The translations under genes and the position numbers were made by a program. Below the pieces are notes generated by a model. That model worked only from the letters and a program-made list of their open reading frames with translations, ran no database searches and was not told where the DNA came from. 64,000 nucleotides of DNA from positions 310,001-374,000 of the forward strand of contig NZ_FORV01000003.1 of the NCBI RefSeq assembly GCF_900114095.1, given 5' to 3'. Each line of letters starts with the position of its first letter. The first letter of the stretch is position 1. Source of the stretch: Sphingomonas sp. NFR04 (lineage in GTDB: Bacteria; Pseudomonadota; Alphaproteobacteria; Sphingomonadales; Sphingomonadaceae). Below, piece by piece: positions 16,660 to 25,962 of the stretch.

Positions 16660-17691
16660 CTGACCCTTCGCGCTTCCAAGCCGCTGCTCGCGACCCTGCA
16701 AGGGACTCGCCAGCCCGTTCCGCCCGTCTGGCTCATGCGCCAGGCCGGCCGATACCTGCCCGAATATCGCGCGCTCCGTGCCGAGAAGGGCGGCTTCCTC
16801 GCGCTCGCCATGGATTCCGACGCGGCGGCCGAGGTCACGCTGCAACCGATCCGCCGCTTCGGCATGGACGGGGCGATCCTGTTCTCGGACATCCTGGTGG
16901 TGCCGATGGCGCTAGGCCAGCAGCTCTGGTTCGAGACCGGCGAAGGCCCCAGACTCGCCCCAACGGTGACCGCGCGGGACGTGCTCGATGGCTTCGATGC
17001 CGATTCCAGCGTCCTGGAGCCCATCTACGGCACGATTCGGCGGGTGAAGGCGGCCCTGGACCCTTCGACCACCTTCCTGGGCTTTGCGGGCTCTCCCTGG
17101 ACCGTGGCGACCTACATGATCGCGGGGCAAGGCAGCCGCGAGCAGGCCGAGGCGCGCCGCCTCGCCTATCGCGACGAAGGCCTGATGCAGGCGCTGGTCG
17201 ATCGCATCGCGGACCAGACGATCGCCTATCTGCGCGCCCAGGCCGAAGCGGGGGTCGAGGCAGTGCAGCTGTTCGACAGCTGGGCCGGCAGCCTCAGCCC
17301 CGCCCAGTTCGAACGCTGGGTGATCGCCCCTAACGCCCGGATCGCGGCGGCAGTTCGGGATCTGGTGCCCGTGATTGGATTCCCGAAAGGGGCAGGGGGC
17401 AAGCTCGCCGCCTATGCCCGCGAAACCGGCGTCGATGCGATCGGGTTGGATGAAACGGTCGACCCCGAATGGGCGAACGCGGTGCTGCCCGAAGGGCTGC
17501 CGGTGCAGGGCAATCTCGATCCGCTGGCGCTGATCGCCGGCGGCGACGTGCTGGACAGCGCGATCGACCGGATCCTCGCCGCCTTCCCGGCGCGGCCACA
17601 TGTGTTCAACCTGGGCCACGGCATCCTGCCCGACACGCCGATCGCGCATGTCGAGCAGCTGCTGGCCCGTGTGCGGGGAACGGCTTCATGA
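16660..17691 (+). CDS. hemE: Uroporphyrinogen decarboxylase
   Basis: About 343 residues from a possible CTG start at 16660. The family start is seen as PVPPVWLMRQAGRYLPEY, with SDILVVPMALG, GFAGSPWTVATYMI and HVFNLGHGILPDTP downstream. HemE decarboxylates uroporphyrinogen III to coproporphyrinogen III in haem synthesis. No ATG or GTG lies in frame between the conserved N-terminus and an upstream TTG at 16507, and that TTG falls within a DnaA-like box. The start is therefore uncertain. HemJ overlaps its stop by 4 bases. Confidence 0.92.
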   Translation: MTLRASKPLLATLQGTRQPVPPVWLMRQAGRYLPEYRALRAEKGGFLALAMDSDAAAEVTLQPIRRFGMDGAILFSDILVVPMALGQQLWFETGEGPRLAPTVTARDVLDGFDADSSVLEPIYGTIRRVKAALDPSTTFLGFAGSPWTVATYMIAGQGSREQAEARRLAYRDEGLMQALVDRIADQTIAYLRAQAEAGVEAVQLFDSWAGSLSPAQFERWVIAPNARIAAAVRDLVPVIGFPKGAGGKLAAYARETGVDAIGLDETVDPEWANAVLPEGLPVQGNLDPLALIAGGDVLDSAIDRILAAFPARPHVFNLGHGILPDTPIAHVEQLLARVRGTAS

Positions 17692-18140
17692 TCGGCTGGC
17701 TCGGCAGTGCCTATCTCTGGGTGAAGGCGTTCCACGTCATCTTCGTGATATTCTGGATGGCGGGGCTGTTCCTGTTCCCGCGCTACCTGATCCACCACCA
17801 GGAAGCGCTCGGCACCTCCGAGGCGGCGGCCTGGGCAAAGCGCGAGGCGCTTCTGAAGCGGATGATCCTCACCCCCTCGATGCTGATCGTCTGGGCGCTG
17901 GGGCTGGCGCTCTCCGCCAATATCGGGCTGTTCGACGGGGAGGCGGGAATCGGCTGGCTGCATGCCAAGCTGCTGCTCGTCGTGCTGCTCAGCGGCTATC
18001 ATGGCTGGGCGGTTGCCTATGGCAAGAAGCTTGGCCGCGGCGAGGCGCCGATTGCCACCCGCACGCTGCGCTTCCTCAACGAAGTCCCGGCGCTGGCGCT
18101 GGTCTTCATCGTCATCCTCGCCGAGGTAAAGCCCTTCTGA
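17688..18140 (+). CDS. hemJ: Protoporphyrinogen oxidase HemJ
   Basis: 150 residues with four predicted membrane helices. The conserved His of KAFHVIFVIFWMAGLFLFPR, the IHH that follows, and the Lys/Asn region RTLRFLNEVPALALV match HemJ (formerly UPF0093). HemJ oxidises protoporphyrinogen IX to protoporphyrin IX in the inner membrane and is the usual form in bacteria lacking HemG and HemY. The ATGA overlap with hemE puts two haem steps in one transcript. Confidence 0.93.
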   Translation: MIGWLGSAYLWVKAFHVIFVIFWMAGLFLFPRYLIHHQEALGTSEAAAWAKREALLKRMILTPSMLIVWALGLALSANIGLFDGEAGIGWLHAKLLLVVLLSGYHGWAVAYGKKLGRGEAPIATRTLRFLNEVPALALVFIVILAEVKPF

Positions 18141-18159
18141 CGCTGACCAACATGCGGCC

Positions 18160-18253
18160 GTCATCCCGGCGGAAGCCGGGATCCATTGACTTCAACGTCC
18201 CGGTTCCTGCCTTGGCGGCGTGGCGTCTGGATCCCGGCTTCCGCCGGGATGAC
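18160..18253. repeat. REP-like inverted repeat (copy 2)
   Basis: Perfect 26-base inverted arms (18160-18185 and 18228-18253), starting GTCATCCCGGCGGAAGCC and again internally palindromic. The spacer differs from the other two copies. It fills the gap between hemJ and the rho promoter and may also help end the hemEJ transcript. Confidence 0.8.
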
Positions 18254-18307
18254 GATTGAGGGCATCGTTTCCAAGATCAGTACCCGAAAATCTGCGCCGA
18301 ATCGCAG

Positions 18308-18336
18308 TTGACTTGGGGGGATCGGCTACCTAATTT
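18308..18336 (+). promoter_or_regulatory. Sigma70-type promoter of rho
   Basis: TTGACT (18308-18313), 17-base spacer, TAATTT (18331-18336), a near-consensus housekeeping promoter. It gives rho an untranslated leader of about 100 nt, in keeping with known autoregulation of rho in its leader in other bacteria. Confidence 0.65.
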
Positions 18337-18440
18337 TATAGCCGTGTACCGGGCCTCGGTGCATCCTTCCTTCAAGCATCGAATCCTGCGCGTGCCTATC
18401 GCCGATCGACGCTCTCCCCCTTAGAATTTCCGGACCTTAC

Positions 18441-19697
18441 ATGCATCTCAAGGACCTCAAGAAAACCGCCCCCGCCGAGCTGGTCACCATGGCCGAGGCA
18501 CTGGGCGTCGAGAGCGCGTCGACGCTGCGCAAGCAGGACCTGCTCTTCGCCATCCTCAAGGCCCAGGCCGAGCAGGGCGACCAGATCATGGGCGAAGGCA
18601 CGATCGAAGTGCTGCCCGACGGCTTCGGCTTCCTCCGCTCGCCAGAGGCCAACTATCTCGCCGGCCCCGACGACATCTATGTCAGCCCCAACCAGGTCCG
18701 GAAGTTCGGCCTGCGCACCGGCGACACGGTGGAAGGCGAGATCCGCGGCCCCAAGGATGGCGAGCGCTATTTCGCGCTCACCAAGCTGGTGAAGGTCAAT
18801 TTCGATGATCCGGACGCGGTCCGCCACCGCGTCAACTTCGACAACCTCACTCCGCTCTATCCCGAGCAGAAGCTGCGCCTCGACACGCTCGACCCGACGG
18901 TCAAGGACAAGTCGGCTCGCGTGATCGACATCGTCGCGCCGCAGGGCAAGGGCCAGCGCGCGCTGATCGTCGCCCCGCCGCGCGTCGGCAAGACGGTGCT
19001 GCTGCAGAACATCGCCAAGGCGATCACCGACAACCATCCCGAAGTCTTCCTGATCGTGCTGCTCATCGACGAGCGCCCGGAAGAAGTCACCGACATGCAG
19101 CGTTCGGTGAAGGGCGAAGTGATCAGCTCGACCTTCGATGAGCCGGCGACGCGCCACGTGCAAGTCGCTGAAATGGTTATCGAAAAGGCCAAGCGCCTGG
19201 TCGAGCACAAGAAGGACGTGGTGATCCTGCTCGACTCGATTACCCGCCTCGGCCGCGCCTACAACACCGTGGTGCCGAGCTCGGGCAAGGTGCTGACCGG
19301 CGGTGTCGACGCCAACGCCCTGCAGCGCCCGAAGCGCTTCTTCGGTGCCGCGCGCAACATCGAGGAAGGCGGCTCGCTCTCGATCATCGCCACCGCGCTG
19401 ATCGATACCGGCAGCCGCATGGACGAAGTGATCTTCGAAGAGTTCAAGGGCACCGGCAACTCGGAAATCGTCCTCGACCGCAAGGTGGCGGACAAGCGCA
19501 TCTTCCCTGCGCTGGACGTCGGCAAGTCGGGCACCCGCAAGGAAGAGCTGCTGGTCGAAAAGGCCAAGCTCACCAAGATGTGGGTCCTGCGCCGCATCCT
19601 GATGCAGATGGGCACCATCGACGCGATGGAATTCCTGCTCGACAAGATGAAGGATTCGAAGACCAACGAAGACTTCTTCGACAGCATGAACCAGTAA
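18441..19697 (+). CDS. rho: Transcription termination factor Rho
   Basis: 418 residues, standard length. The N-terminal Rho-N and RNA-binding cold-shock-like domain includes [13 protein letters not shown]. The ATPase has Walker A APPRVGKT, Walker [17 protein letters not shown], and the secondary RNA-binding Q- and R-loops (SSGKVLTGG). Rho is a hexameric RNA helicase that ends transcription at unstructured C-rich sites. It has its own promoter and a strong terminator. Synteny with hemE and mnmE next to the origin is conserved in alphaproteobacteria. Confidence 0.97.
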   Translation: MHLKDLKKTAPAELVTMAEALGVESASTLRKQDLLFAILKAQAEQGDQIMGEGTIEVLPDGFGFLRSPEANYLAGPDDIYVSPNQVRKFGLRTGDTVEGEIRGPKDGERYFALTKLVKVNFDDPDAVRHRVNFDNLTPLYPEQKLRLDTLDPTVKDKSARVIDIVAPQGKGQRALIVAPPRVGKTVLLQNIAKAITDNHPEVFLIVLLIDERPEEVTDMQRSVKGEVISSTFDEPATRHVQVAEMVIEKAKRLVEHKKDVVILLDSITRLGRAYNTVVPSSGKVLTGGVDANALQRPKRFFGAARNIEEGGSLSIIATALIDTGSRMDEVIFEEFKGTGNSEIVLDRKVADKRIFPALDVGKSGTRKEELLVEKAKLTKMWVLRRILMQMGTIDAMEFLLDKMKDSKTNEDFFDSMNQ

Positions 19698-19727
19698 CGC
19701 GGGGCCGTCGCGCTTGTGATTTGGGAA

Positions 19728-19755
19728 AGGCCGGGCCGGGGTGCCCGGCCTTTTT
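19728..19755 (+). terminator. Intrinsic terminator of rho
   Basis: Stem AGGCCGGGC/GCCCGGCCT (19728-19736 with 19743-19751), 6-base loop, then a run of T to 19755. It lies 31 bases after the rho stop. Confidence 0.9.
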
Positions 19756-19833
19756 GCGTATGGCTGCAGGGAACGCGTCGCGGCGGGCATGCGTAGGCGT
19801 TGCGTGCGCCGATGGGGGCGCTAGGGTTTTGGC

Positions 19834-20553
19834 ATGATCGATCTTCTTCTCAGCGCCGCGGCAGGCGGTATCGGCTCGCCGCTCGACATCTGGCAGCATA
19901 TCGTCGCCGATTTCTCCAATCTCGGCGATCCGGCGGCATTGGCCGCATTCGGATCGGTGCTGATGATCGACCTGGTGCTGGCGGGCGACAACGCGATCGT
20001 CGTCGGTGCGCTGGCGGCGGGACTGCCGGCGGACCAGCGCAAGAAGGTGATCCTGATCGGCATCGGCGCGGCGCTGATCCTGCGGATCGCCTTCGCGCTG
20101 GTGGTCAGCTGGCTGATGGGGATCGTTGGGCTGATCTTCGCGGGCGGCCTGCTGCTGCTCTGGGTCAGCTGGAAGTTCTGGCGCGAGATTCGTCATGGCG
20201 GCGAGAGCGGAGGCTCGGAAGAGATCGAGGGCGACGAGCGCTCGGGCGTGCGCGCCGCGCGCAGCTTTGCGGGTGCTGCCTGGGCGGTTGCGGTTGCCGA
20301 CGTCTCGATGAGTCTCGACAACGTCCTGGCGGTCGCCGGCGCGGCGCGCGAGCATCCGGGCATTCTGGTGGTCGGTCTGCTGCTGTCGGTCGCGCTGATG
20401 GGGCTCGCAGCGAACCTGATCGCCAAGCTGATCGATAAGCACCGCTGGATCGCCTATTTCGGCCTGGCGGTGATCGTCTTCGTGGCGTTCAAGATGATCT
20501 ATGAGGGCTGGGTGGGCACGCCCGGCACGGCGGGCATCACCAGCCTTTTTTGA
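19834..20553 (+). CDS. TerC/YjbE-family integral membrane protein
   Basis: 239 residues with about seven membrane helices. The two signature acidic helices of the TerC family are present: VLAGDNAIVVGALAAGLP near residue 50 and DVSMSLDNVLAVAG near 155, with Asp/Asn pairs thought to bind or conduct metal. The YjbE/TerC group is implicated in manganese or calcium export and metal insertion into secreted proteins. A charged cytosolic loop (about 112-140, rich in Glu, Gly and Ser) separates the halves. It is monocistronic between the rho terminator and a repeat. Confidence 0.85.
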   Translation: MIDLLLSAAAGGIGSPLDIWQHIVADFSNLGDPAALAAFGSVLMIDLVLAGDNAIVVGALAAGLPADQRKKVILIGIGAALILRIAFALVVSWLMGIVGLIFAGGLLLLWVSWKFWREIRHGGESGGSEEIEGDERSGVRAARSFAGAAWAVAVADVSMSLDNVLAVAGAAREHPGILVVGLLLSVALMGLAANLIAKLIDKHRWIAYFGLAVIVFVAFKMIYEGWVGTPGTAGITSLF

Positions 20554-20569
20554 GCCCTCGACAACAGTC

Positions 20570-20661
20570 TACCCTCACCCTTCTGAGGCTTCGCCGCTCC
20601 TCCCTCTCCCATCGGGAGAGGGAAGGGGCCCGCCGCCGAAGGCGGTGGGAAGGGTGAGGGT
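20570..20661. repeat. Inverted repeat between convergent genes
   Basis: ACCCTCACCCTT near 20570 pairs with AAGGGTGAGGGT near 20650, and inside lie further short palindromes such as CCCTCTCCC-ATC-GGGAGAGGG. It occupies the gap between the convergent TerC-like gene and the dienelactone hydrolase gene. It is probably a dispersed intergenic repeat that may also act as a two-way transcription stop. Confidence 0.55.
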
Positions 20662-20670
20662 GATCTGCTC

Positions 20671-21366
20671 TCAGCCGAGGTTTACGGCGAAGAAGTCCGC
20701 GGTACGCTTGTCCGCGAGCTGCGCGGCCTCTTCCGAACGGCGCTTGCCGAGTTCGGCGGCAAAGCCGTGGTCCTCGCCGGGATAGTCGTACAGGGTGACC
20801 TTGGGGTGATCGTCCAGACCCTCGTGCATCTTCGCCTGCACGTCGGGCGAGACGAAATGGTCGGCCACGGGGATATGCAGCATCAGCGGCTTGGCGATGG
20901 CATGCTTCTCGCCGAGGAGCCCGTCGATCCCGACGGCATAATAGCCGACGCTCGCATCGATGTCGGTTCGTGTGGCGGTCATATAGGCCAGACGGCCGCC
21001 CAGGCAGAAGCCCACTGCGCCCACCTTGCCGCCGCCCAGTTCGGCGCGCGCCACCTGGATGGTCGATTCGATGTCGGCGATGCCTTTGTCCTGGTCGAAC
21101 TTGCCGAACAGGTCGAACGCCTGCTGCATCTCTTCGGGCACGTCGGCGTCGAGTTCGATGCCGGGCTTCAGCCGCCAGAACAGGTCGGGCGCGAGCGCGA
21201 GATAGCCCTCTCGTGCGAAGTCCTCGCACTTCTGGCGGATGCCATCGTTCACGCCGAAGATTTCCTGGATCACGATAATCGCGGCGCGCGGTGTGCCTTC
21301 GGGGCGCGCGACATAGGCGGAGAAGCTGCCGCTCTCGTCCAGCGCGTCGATCGTCAGGGTGCTCAT
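20671..21366 (-). CDS. Dienelactone hydrolase family protein
   Basis: 231 residues, alpha/beta-hydrolase fold. The nucleophile is a cysteine in GAVGFCLGGRLAYM, with a catalytic Asp near DHF and a His in GEDHGFA. That is the Cys-Asp-His triad of the dienelactone hydrolase family. Family members open lactones such as 4-carboxymethylenebutenolide, but many act on other small esters, and no aromatic degradation genes are nearby. The start overlaps the ogt stop by 4 bases, so both form a two-gene minus-strand operon. Confidence 0.9.
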   Translation of the reverse strand: MSTLTIDALDESGSFSAYVARPEGTPRAAIIVIQEIFGVNDGIRQKCEDFAREGYLALAPDLFWRLKPGIELDADVPEEMQQAFDLFGKFDQDKGIADIESTIQVARAELGGGKVGAVGFCLGGRLAYMTATRTDIDASVGYYAVGIDGLLGEKHAIAKPLMLHIPVADHFVSPDVQAKMHEGLDDHPKVTLYDYPGEDHGFAAELGKRRSEEAAQLADKRTADFFAVNLG

Positions 21367-21848
21367 AGCAGATAGTCTCCGGTTAAGCGCCGCTCATGAG
21401 CGAGCAGCCAGGATTTGGTGGTCGGCCCTTGCCCGGCCGAATAGGCGCCGAGCCCGCCGCCCTGGTTCAACACGCGGTGGCAGGGCACAACGAGCGGGAA
21501 CGGGTTTCGTGCACATAGCTGGCCGATCGCGCGGGCGCTTGAACCCAATGCGCGCGAAAGTTCGCCATAGCTGATGGTCCGCCCGAACGGCACCGCAATC
21601 AGCCCGTCGCGCAGGCTTGCACCGCGCGGCGTCGACGGGGGCGACAGCGCTACATCGAAGTCCCGCCGCTCGCCGGCGAACCATTGTTCGAGCTGATCGG
21701 CGGCTGTCCGGACGGCCGCCCCGCTGCCGCGAGCAGGCGCGCCTTCGGCGCCGATGGTGATCCGCTCCAGATACCCCTCCTTGCCTTCGATCCGGATCGG
21801 GCCGATGGGCGTTGCGATCAGGGCATGGTCGCGCGCATACATGGCCAT
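21363..21848 (-). CDS. ogt: Methylated-DNA-[protein]-cysteine S-methyltransferase
   Basis: 161 residues. The active-site PCHRV and the helix-turn-helix segment YGELSRALGSSARAIGQLCARNPFPLVVPCHRV are typical, and there is no Ada regulatory domain. It removes alkyl groups from O6-alkylguanine in DNA by a one-time transfer to its cysteine. ATG 21848 or 21842 are both possible. The pairing with a dienelactone hydrolase has no obvious functional reason. Confidence 0.94.
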   Translation of the reverse strand: MAMYARDHALIATPIGPIRIEGKEGYLERITIGAEGAPARGSGAAVRTAADQLEQWFAGERRDFDVALSPPSTPRGASLRDGLIAVPFGRTISYGELSRALGSSARAIGQLCARNPFPLVVPCHRVLNQGGGLGAYSAGQGPTTKSWLLAHERRLTGDYLL

Positions 21849-21894
21849 GGCCTAGCAGGCGGCCGGGGATGCGCTCAAGCGCGGAAGGGATCAC

Positions 21895-22131
21895 ATGAAG
21901 ATCAACGTCGAAGTCGAGTGCACGCCGGAAGAAGCGCGCCGCGCCATGGGACTGCCCGACCTGACCCCCGTCCATGATCGCTATGTGAAGCTGATGGTGC
22001 AGGCGATCGAGAATCACGGCACGCCCGAAGGCTTCGAGCAGATGATGCGCAGCTGGGCGCCGATGGGCGAGGCGGGGATGAACTTCTGGCGCGGGCTGTT
22101 CGACGCCGCGACCAAGAAGCCCGGGAGCTGA
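21895..22131 (+). CDS. DUF6489 family small protein
   Basis: 78 residues. It starts MKINVEVECTPEEARRAMGL and contains GTPEGFEQMMRSWAP and NFWRGLF; no membrane segment or catalytic motif is seen. This matches the small DUF6489 proteins of sphingomonads and relatives, often annotated beside mnmE. It resembles in part the N-terminus of some phasin-like proteins, but I cannot assign a function. It ends 11 bases before mnmE and is probably cotranscribed. Confidence 0.75.
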   Translation: MKINVEVECTPEEARRAMGLPDLTPVHDRYVKLMVQAIENHGTPEGFEQMMRSWAPMGEAGMNFWRGLFDAATKKPGS

Positions 22132-22142
22132 CGACCGCCCGC

Positions 22143-23426
22143 ATGGACACGATCTTCGCGGTTTCGAGCGGGGCACCGCCCGCGGCGATCGCGGTGCTGC
22201 GCATCAGTGGCGCGCACGCTTTTGCTGCGGTGCAACAGCTGGCCGGCGATGCGCCGCCCGCGCGGCGTGCTGCACTGCGCACCTTGCGCGACGGGGCGGG
22301 CGAGCCGCTCGACCAGGCGCTGGTGCTGTGCTTTCCGGGGCCGCGATCGGCGACCGGCGAGGATCTTGCCGAATTGCACCTGCATGGCGGCCGCGCGGTG
22401 GTGCGTGCCGTCGAAGCGGCGCTGGCGAAACTTCCCGAACTTCGCGCAGCGGAGGCAGGGGAGTTCACCCGGCGGGCGCTGCTCCACGGCCGGCTGGACC
22501 TGAGCGAGGCCGAGGGCCTGGGCGACCTGCTGATGGCGGAGACCGAGGCGCAGCGCCGCGCCGCGATCCGCAGCGCGGGTGGGGCGGTGCGGCGCCATGC
22601 CGAGGACTGGACGAACCGGCTGCTCGGCCTCGCCGCCCGCATCGAGGCCGAGCTCGATCATGGCGATGAGGATGATGTCGCCGGTGCCGATCCGCTGCCG
22701 GGGTTGCGGTCGGGCGCGGCTGCCTTGCGCGCGGACATCGCCGCCGTGGCCGCACGGCCGCCGGTGGAGCGGCTGCGCGACGGCGTGCGGGTGGCGCTGG
22801 GCGGCCCGCCCAATGCCGGCAAGTCGACGCTGTTCAACGCCCTTGCCGAGCGCGACGCCGCGATCGTCTCGCCTATCGCCGGGACCACGCGCGATCGCAT
22901 CGAGGTGCCGGTGGTCCGCGAAGGCATTGCCTGGCTGCTGATCGACACCGCCGGGCTTGCGGAGAAAACCGACGACCCCATCGAAGCCGTCGGCGTGGCA
23001 CGCGCCCGCGATGCGCTGGCCGAAGCCGATCTGCTGCTGTGGCTGGGTGACGATCCCCCACCGCCGCACGCCTGCGCTTTGTGGGTCCATGCCCGCGCCG
23101 ATGCCGAGGGCCGTTCGATGGCGCAGCCCGATCAGCTGGTCGTCTCGGTGCGCGAGGGCAGGGGTGTCGATGCGCTATGGCAGCGCATGGCGGAGGTCGC
23201 ATCCGACCTGCTGCCGCCGCCCGACCTCGTCGCGCTCAATGCCCGGCAGCGCGGCTGGTGCATCGCCGCCGCCGATGCGTTGGCCCGCGCATCACAGCTC
23301 GCCGATCCGCTGCTCTTTGCCGAGGAGCTCCGCGCCGCCCGCCGCGCGCTGGATGCGATCACCGGGCGGGCCGGCGTCGAGGACGTGCTCGATGCGCTGT
23401 TCGGGAAGTTCTGCATCGGTAAATAA
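22143..23426 (+). CDS. mnmE: tRNA-5-carboxymethylaminomethyl-2-thiouridine GTPase MnmE
   Basis: 427 residues. The N-terminal tetrahydrofolate-binding domain is followed by a helical domain holding an inserted G domain: G1 [15 protein letters not shown] near 220, G2 TTRD, and G3 DTAG. The C-terminal tail CIGK carries the essential cysteine. With MnmG it modifies U34 in the wobble position of several tRNAs. The G domain looks slightly short. A perfect parS site starts 3 bases after the stop. Confidence 0.95.
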   Translation: MDTIFAVSSGAPPAAIAVLRISGAHAFAAVQQLAGDAPPARRAALRTLRDGAGEPLDQALVLCFPGPRSATGEDLAELHLHGGRAVVRAVEAALAKLPELRAAEAGEFTRRALLHGRLDLSEAEGLGDLLMAETEAQRRAAIRSAGGAVRRHAEDWTNRLLGLAARIEAELDHGDEDDVAGADPLPGLRSGAAALRADIAAVAARPPVERLRDGVRVALGGPPNAGKSTLFNALAERDAAIVSPIAGTTRDRIEVPVVREGIAWLLIDTAGLAEKTDDPIEAVGVARARDALAEADLLLWLGDDPPPPHACALWVHARADAEGRSMAQPDQLVVSVREGRGVDALWQRMAEVASDLLPPPDLVALNARQRGWCIAAADALARASQLADPLLFAEELRAARRALDAITGRAGVEDVLDALFGKFCIGK

Positions 23427-23428
23427 AC

Positions 23429-23444
23429 TGTTCCACGTGGAACA
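23429..23444. promoter_or_regulatory. parS: parS centromere site 1
   Basis: Perfect 16-base palindrome TGTTCCACGTGGAACA, matching the bacterial parS consensus bound by ParB. It is located in the mnmE-mnmG gap, about 3.3 kb from parB and 7 kb from the probable oriC. Confidence 0.93.
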
Positions 23445-23506
23445 CGGACGGGGCGTTCCACCGCAGCCCTCTGGACAAGCGCGTGCCGAAGGCGTTTAGC
23501 GATTCC

Positions 23507-25342
23507 ATGCAATTCGACGTGATCGTGATCGGCGGCGGCCATGCCGGTACCGAGGCAGCGGCTGCGGCCGCGCGCCGCGGTGCTCGCACCGCGCTGCTCA
23601 GCTTCGATCTGGCAAAGCTCGGCGCGATGTCGTGCAACCCCGCGATCGGCGGGCTCGGCAAGGGCCATCTCGTCCGCGAGATCGACGCGCTCGACGGGCT
23701 GATGGCGCGCGCCGCGGACGCTGCCGGCATCCATTATCGCATGCTCAATCGCTCCAAGGGCACTGCCGTACAGGGCCCGCGCGTCCAGGCGGACCGCACG
23801 CGCTATGCTGCCGCGATTCAGGCAATGCTGCAGGCGCAGGCCCATCTGACCCTCGTGGAAGGCGAGGCGGAAGCGCTGGTGCTTGAAGGCGGACGGATCG
23901 CAGGCGTGCAGCTTCGCGACGGCACCAGCCTGGCCGCGCCCGCCGTCGTGCTCGCCACTGGTACCTTCCTCGGTGGCCGGTTGTTCCGCGGCGAGGAGCG
24001 GTTCGACGGCGGCCGGGTAGGGGAGGCGTCGGCGCTTCGCCTCGCCGCGCAGCTGCGCGAACTGGCGCTACCGATGGGGCGGCTCAAGACCGGCACCCCG
24101 CCGCGGCTCGACGGTCGCACGATCGACTGGGCGCGCACCGAGGAGCAGGCCTCGGACGCCGAGCCCTGGACGATGTCGCCGATCAACACAGCCCGGCCGC
24201 TGCCGCAGCTCCACTGCGCCGTCACTCGCACGACGCAGGCGACGCACGATGCGATCCGCAGCGGGCTCGATCGCTCGCCGCTGTTCACCGGCGCGATCGA
24301 AGCGCAGGGCCCGCGCTACTGCCCGTCGATCGAGGACAAGGTGCATCGCTTCGGCGATCGCGACGGCCACCAGGTGTTCCTGGAGCCCGAGGCGCTCGCC
24401 CATCACTGGATCTACCCCAACGGGCTTTCGACCTCGCTGCCGGTCGACGTGCAGGCGGCGATGATCGCCTCGATCCCGGGGCTGGAGCAGGCCGTCATCA
24501 CCGTGCCCGGCTACGCGGTGGAGTATGACTATATCGATCCGCGCGCGCTGGAATCGACCCTGGCGCTGCCGCAGATTCCGGGGCTGTTCTTCGCCGGCCA
24601 GATCAATGGCACGACGGGCTATGAAGAGGCGGGCGGGCAGGGGCTTGCCGCCGGTGCCAATGCGGCGGCACTGGCGCTAGGCATCGCGCCCTTGGTGCTC
24701 GATCGTGCGACCTCTTATCTCGGCGTAATGATCGACGATCTGGTGCTGCAGGGCGTGACCGAGCCCTATCGCATGCTCACCGCCCGCGCCGAGTTCCGCC
24801 TGCGCCTGCGTGCCGACAATGCCGAGACGCGGCTGGGTCCGATCGGCGAAGGGCTGGGGCTGCTCGGTTCGGAACGCCAGGCGCGGCTCGACCGGAGCCG
24901 GGAAGGCAGGGAGAAGCTCGACGTGATCTTCGCCGTCGAGCGTACCGCGCATCAGCTTGCCACCCGCGGGGCGCCGGTGGCGCAGGATGGGGCGAAGCGA
25001 CCGGCGCGCGAGTGGCTGCGCTTCCCGGGTGTCGCGCTCGAGCATGTGCTGGATGCAGCGCCTGAGACCGATGCGGCGTTGCTCGCCGAATATGTCGAGG
25101 ACGCGCGCTATGCACCCTATCTCGAAAGGCAAGATGCCGAAGTCGCGCAGCTGCGTGCCAATGATGCTGTGCGGCTGCGGGTCGACATGGAGTATGCCGC
25201 GATCCCCGGCCTCTCGAACGAAATGGTGGAGCGCCTGACCGTCGCCGCGCCCGAGACGCTGGGTGCGGCAGCGCGCATTCGTGGCATCACGCCCGCCGCT
25301 CTTTCCGCCATATTGTTGCACGCGCGAAAGGCCGTGGCATGA
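23507..25342 (+). CDS. mnmG: tRNA uridine-5-carboxymethylaminomethyl(34) synthesis enzyme MnmG
   Basis: 611 residues. The FAD-binding [17 protein letters not shown] is at the N-terminus, with [37 protein letters not shown] and [17 protein letters not shown] following. The C-terminal helical domain contacts tRNA. It is the flavin partner of MnmE. ATG 23507 ([11 protein letters not shown]) is preferred; an in-frame GTG at 23483 is possible. It overlaps rsmG by 4 bases. Confidence 0.96.
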   Translation: MQFDVIVIGGGHAGTEAAAAAARRGARTALLSFDLAKLGAMSCNPAIGGLGKGHLVREIDALDGLMARAADAAGIHYRMLNRSKGTAVQGPRVQADRTRYAAAIQAMLQAQAHLTLVEGEAEALVLEGGRIAGVQLRDGTSLAAPAVVLATGTFLGGRLFRGEERFDGGRVGEASALRLAAQLRELALPMGRLKTGTPPRLDGRTIDWARTEEQASDAEPWTMSPINTARPLPQLHCAVTRTTQATHDAIRSGLDRSPLFTGAIEAQGPRYCPSIEDKVHRFGDRDGHQVFLEPEALAHHWIYPNGLSTSLPVDVQAAMIASIPGLEQAVITVPGYAVEYDYIDPRALESTLALPQIPGLFFAGQINGTTGYEEAGGQGLAAGANAAALALGIAPLVLDRATSYLGVMIDDLVLQGVTEPYRMLTARAEFRLRLRADNAETRLGPIGEGLGLLGSERQARLDRSREGREKLDVIFAVERTAHQLATRGAPVAQDGAKRPAREWLRFPGVALEHVLDAAPETDAALLAEYVEDARYAPYLERQDAEVAQLRANDAVRLRVDMEYAAIPGLSNEMVERLTVAAPETLGAAARIRGITPAALSAILLHARKAVA

Positions 25343-25962
25343 CCGAAGACGACGCCAAGACCTGGGTGCGGGACCGCTTCGGTGTTTCACGTGAAACACT
25401 GCTTGCCAGGTTCGGCGATATCCTTGTCGCCGAGGCCGAGCACCAGAACCTGATCGCCCGCTCGACCCTGGACAGCCTGTGGGGCCGCCATCTCACCGAC
25501 TCTGCCCAGCTCGTGCCGCTGGCGGGGATGGCCGGGGAAGGGGCTTGGGTAGATGTCGGCAGCGGCGCCGGACTTCCCGGAATCGTGGCGGCGCTGCTTA
25601 CCGATCGCCCTGTGGTGCTCGTGGAGCCCCGCACCAAGCGCGTCCAGTTCCTACGCGATGCCGCCGACAAGCTCGGAATCGGCGACCGGGTGACGGTTAT
25701 CGGCAGCAAGGTCGAGTCCTATCGACCCGATCAACCTGCGGCCATTGTCTCCGCGCGAGCGGTCGCCGAACTATCGGCGCTGATGTTATCCACAGTCCAC
25801 TGCACCGATTCGTCCACAGTCTGGTTGCTGCCCAAGGGGCGGGGTGCGCAATCGGAGGTGGATGCCGCGCGCGCGAAATGGCAAGGTCGGTTTCACGTGG
25901 AACCCAGCATCACGCAGCCGGACTCCGGCATCGTGGTCGCAACACAGATAGGCGCCAGATGA
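25339..25962 (+). CDS. rsmG: 16S rRNA (guanine(527)-N7)-methyltransferase RsmG
   Basis: 207 residues. The SAM-binding loop [17 protein letters not shown], the [12 protein letters not shown] strand and [10 protein letters not shown] are all typical of RsmG (GidB). It methylates G527 in 16S rRNA, and its loss can give low-level streptomycin resistance. The coding sequence holds one perfect parS (25383-25398, encoding GVSRET) and one imperfect copy near its 3' end. Both ends overlap neighbours by 4 bases. Confidence 0.95.
   Translation: MTEDDAKTWVRDRFGVSRETLLARFGDILVAEAEHQNLIARSTLDSLWGRHLTDSAQLVPLAGMAGEGAWVDVGSGAGLPGIVAALLTDRPVVLVEPRTKRVQFLRDAADKLGIGDRVTVIGSKVESYRPDQPAAIVSARAVAELSALMLSTVHCTDSSTVWLLPKGRGAQSEVDAARAKWQGRFHVEPSITQPDSGIVVATQIGAR
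25383..25398. promoter_or_regulatory. parS: parS centromere site 2, inside rsmG
   Basis: Perfect palindrome TGTTTCACGTGAAACA, the canonical parS sequence, within the first codons of rsmG. It is read in frame without disturbing the protein. Confidence 0.95.
25889..25904. promoter_or_regulatory. parS: parS-like site 3, inside rsmG
   Basis: GGTTTCACGTGGAACC keeps the central TTCACGTGGAA and is close to the consensus but with altered outer bases, so ParB binding may be weaker. Confidence 0.65.
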
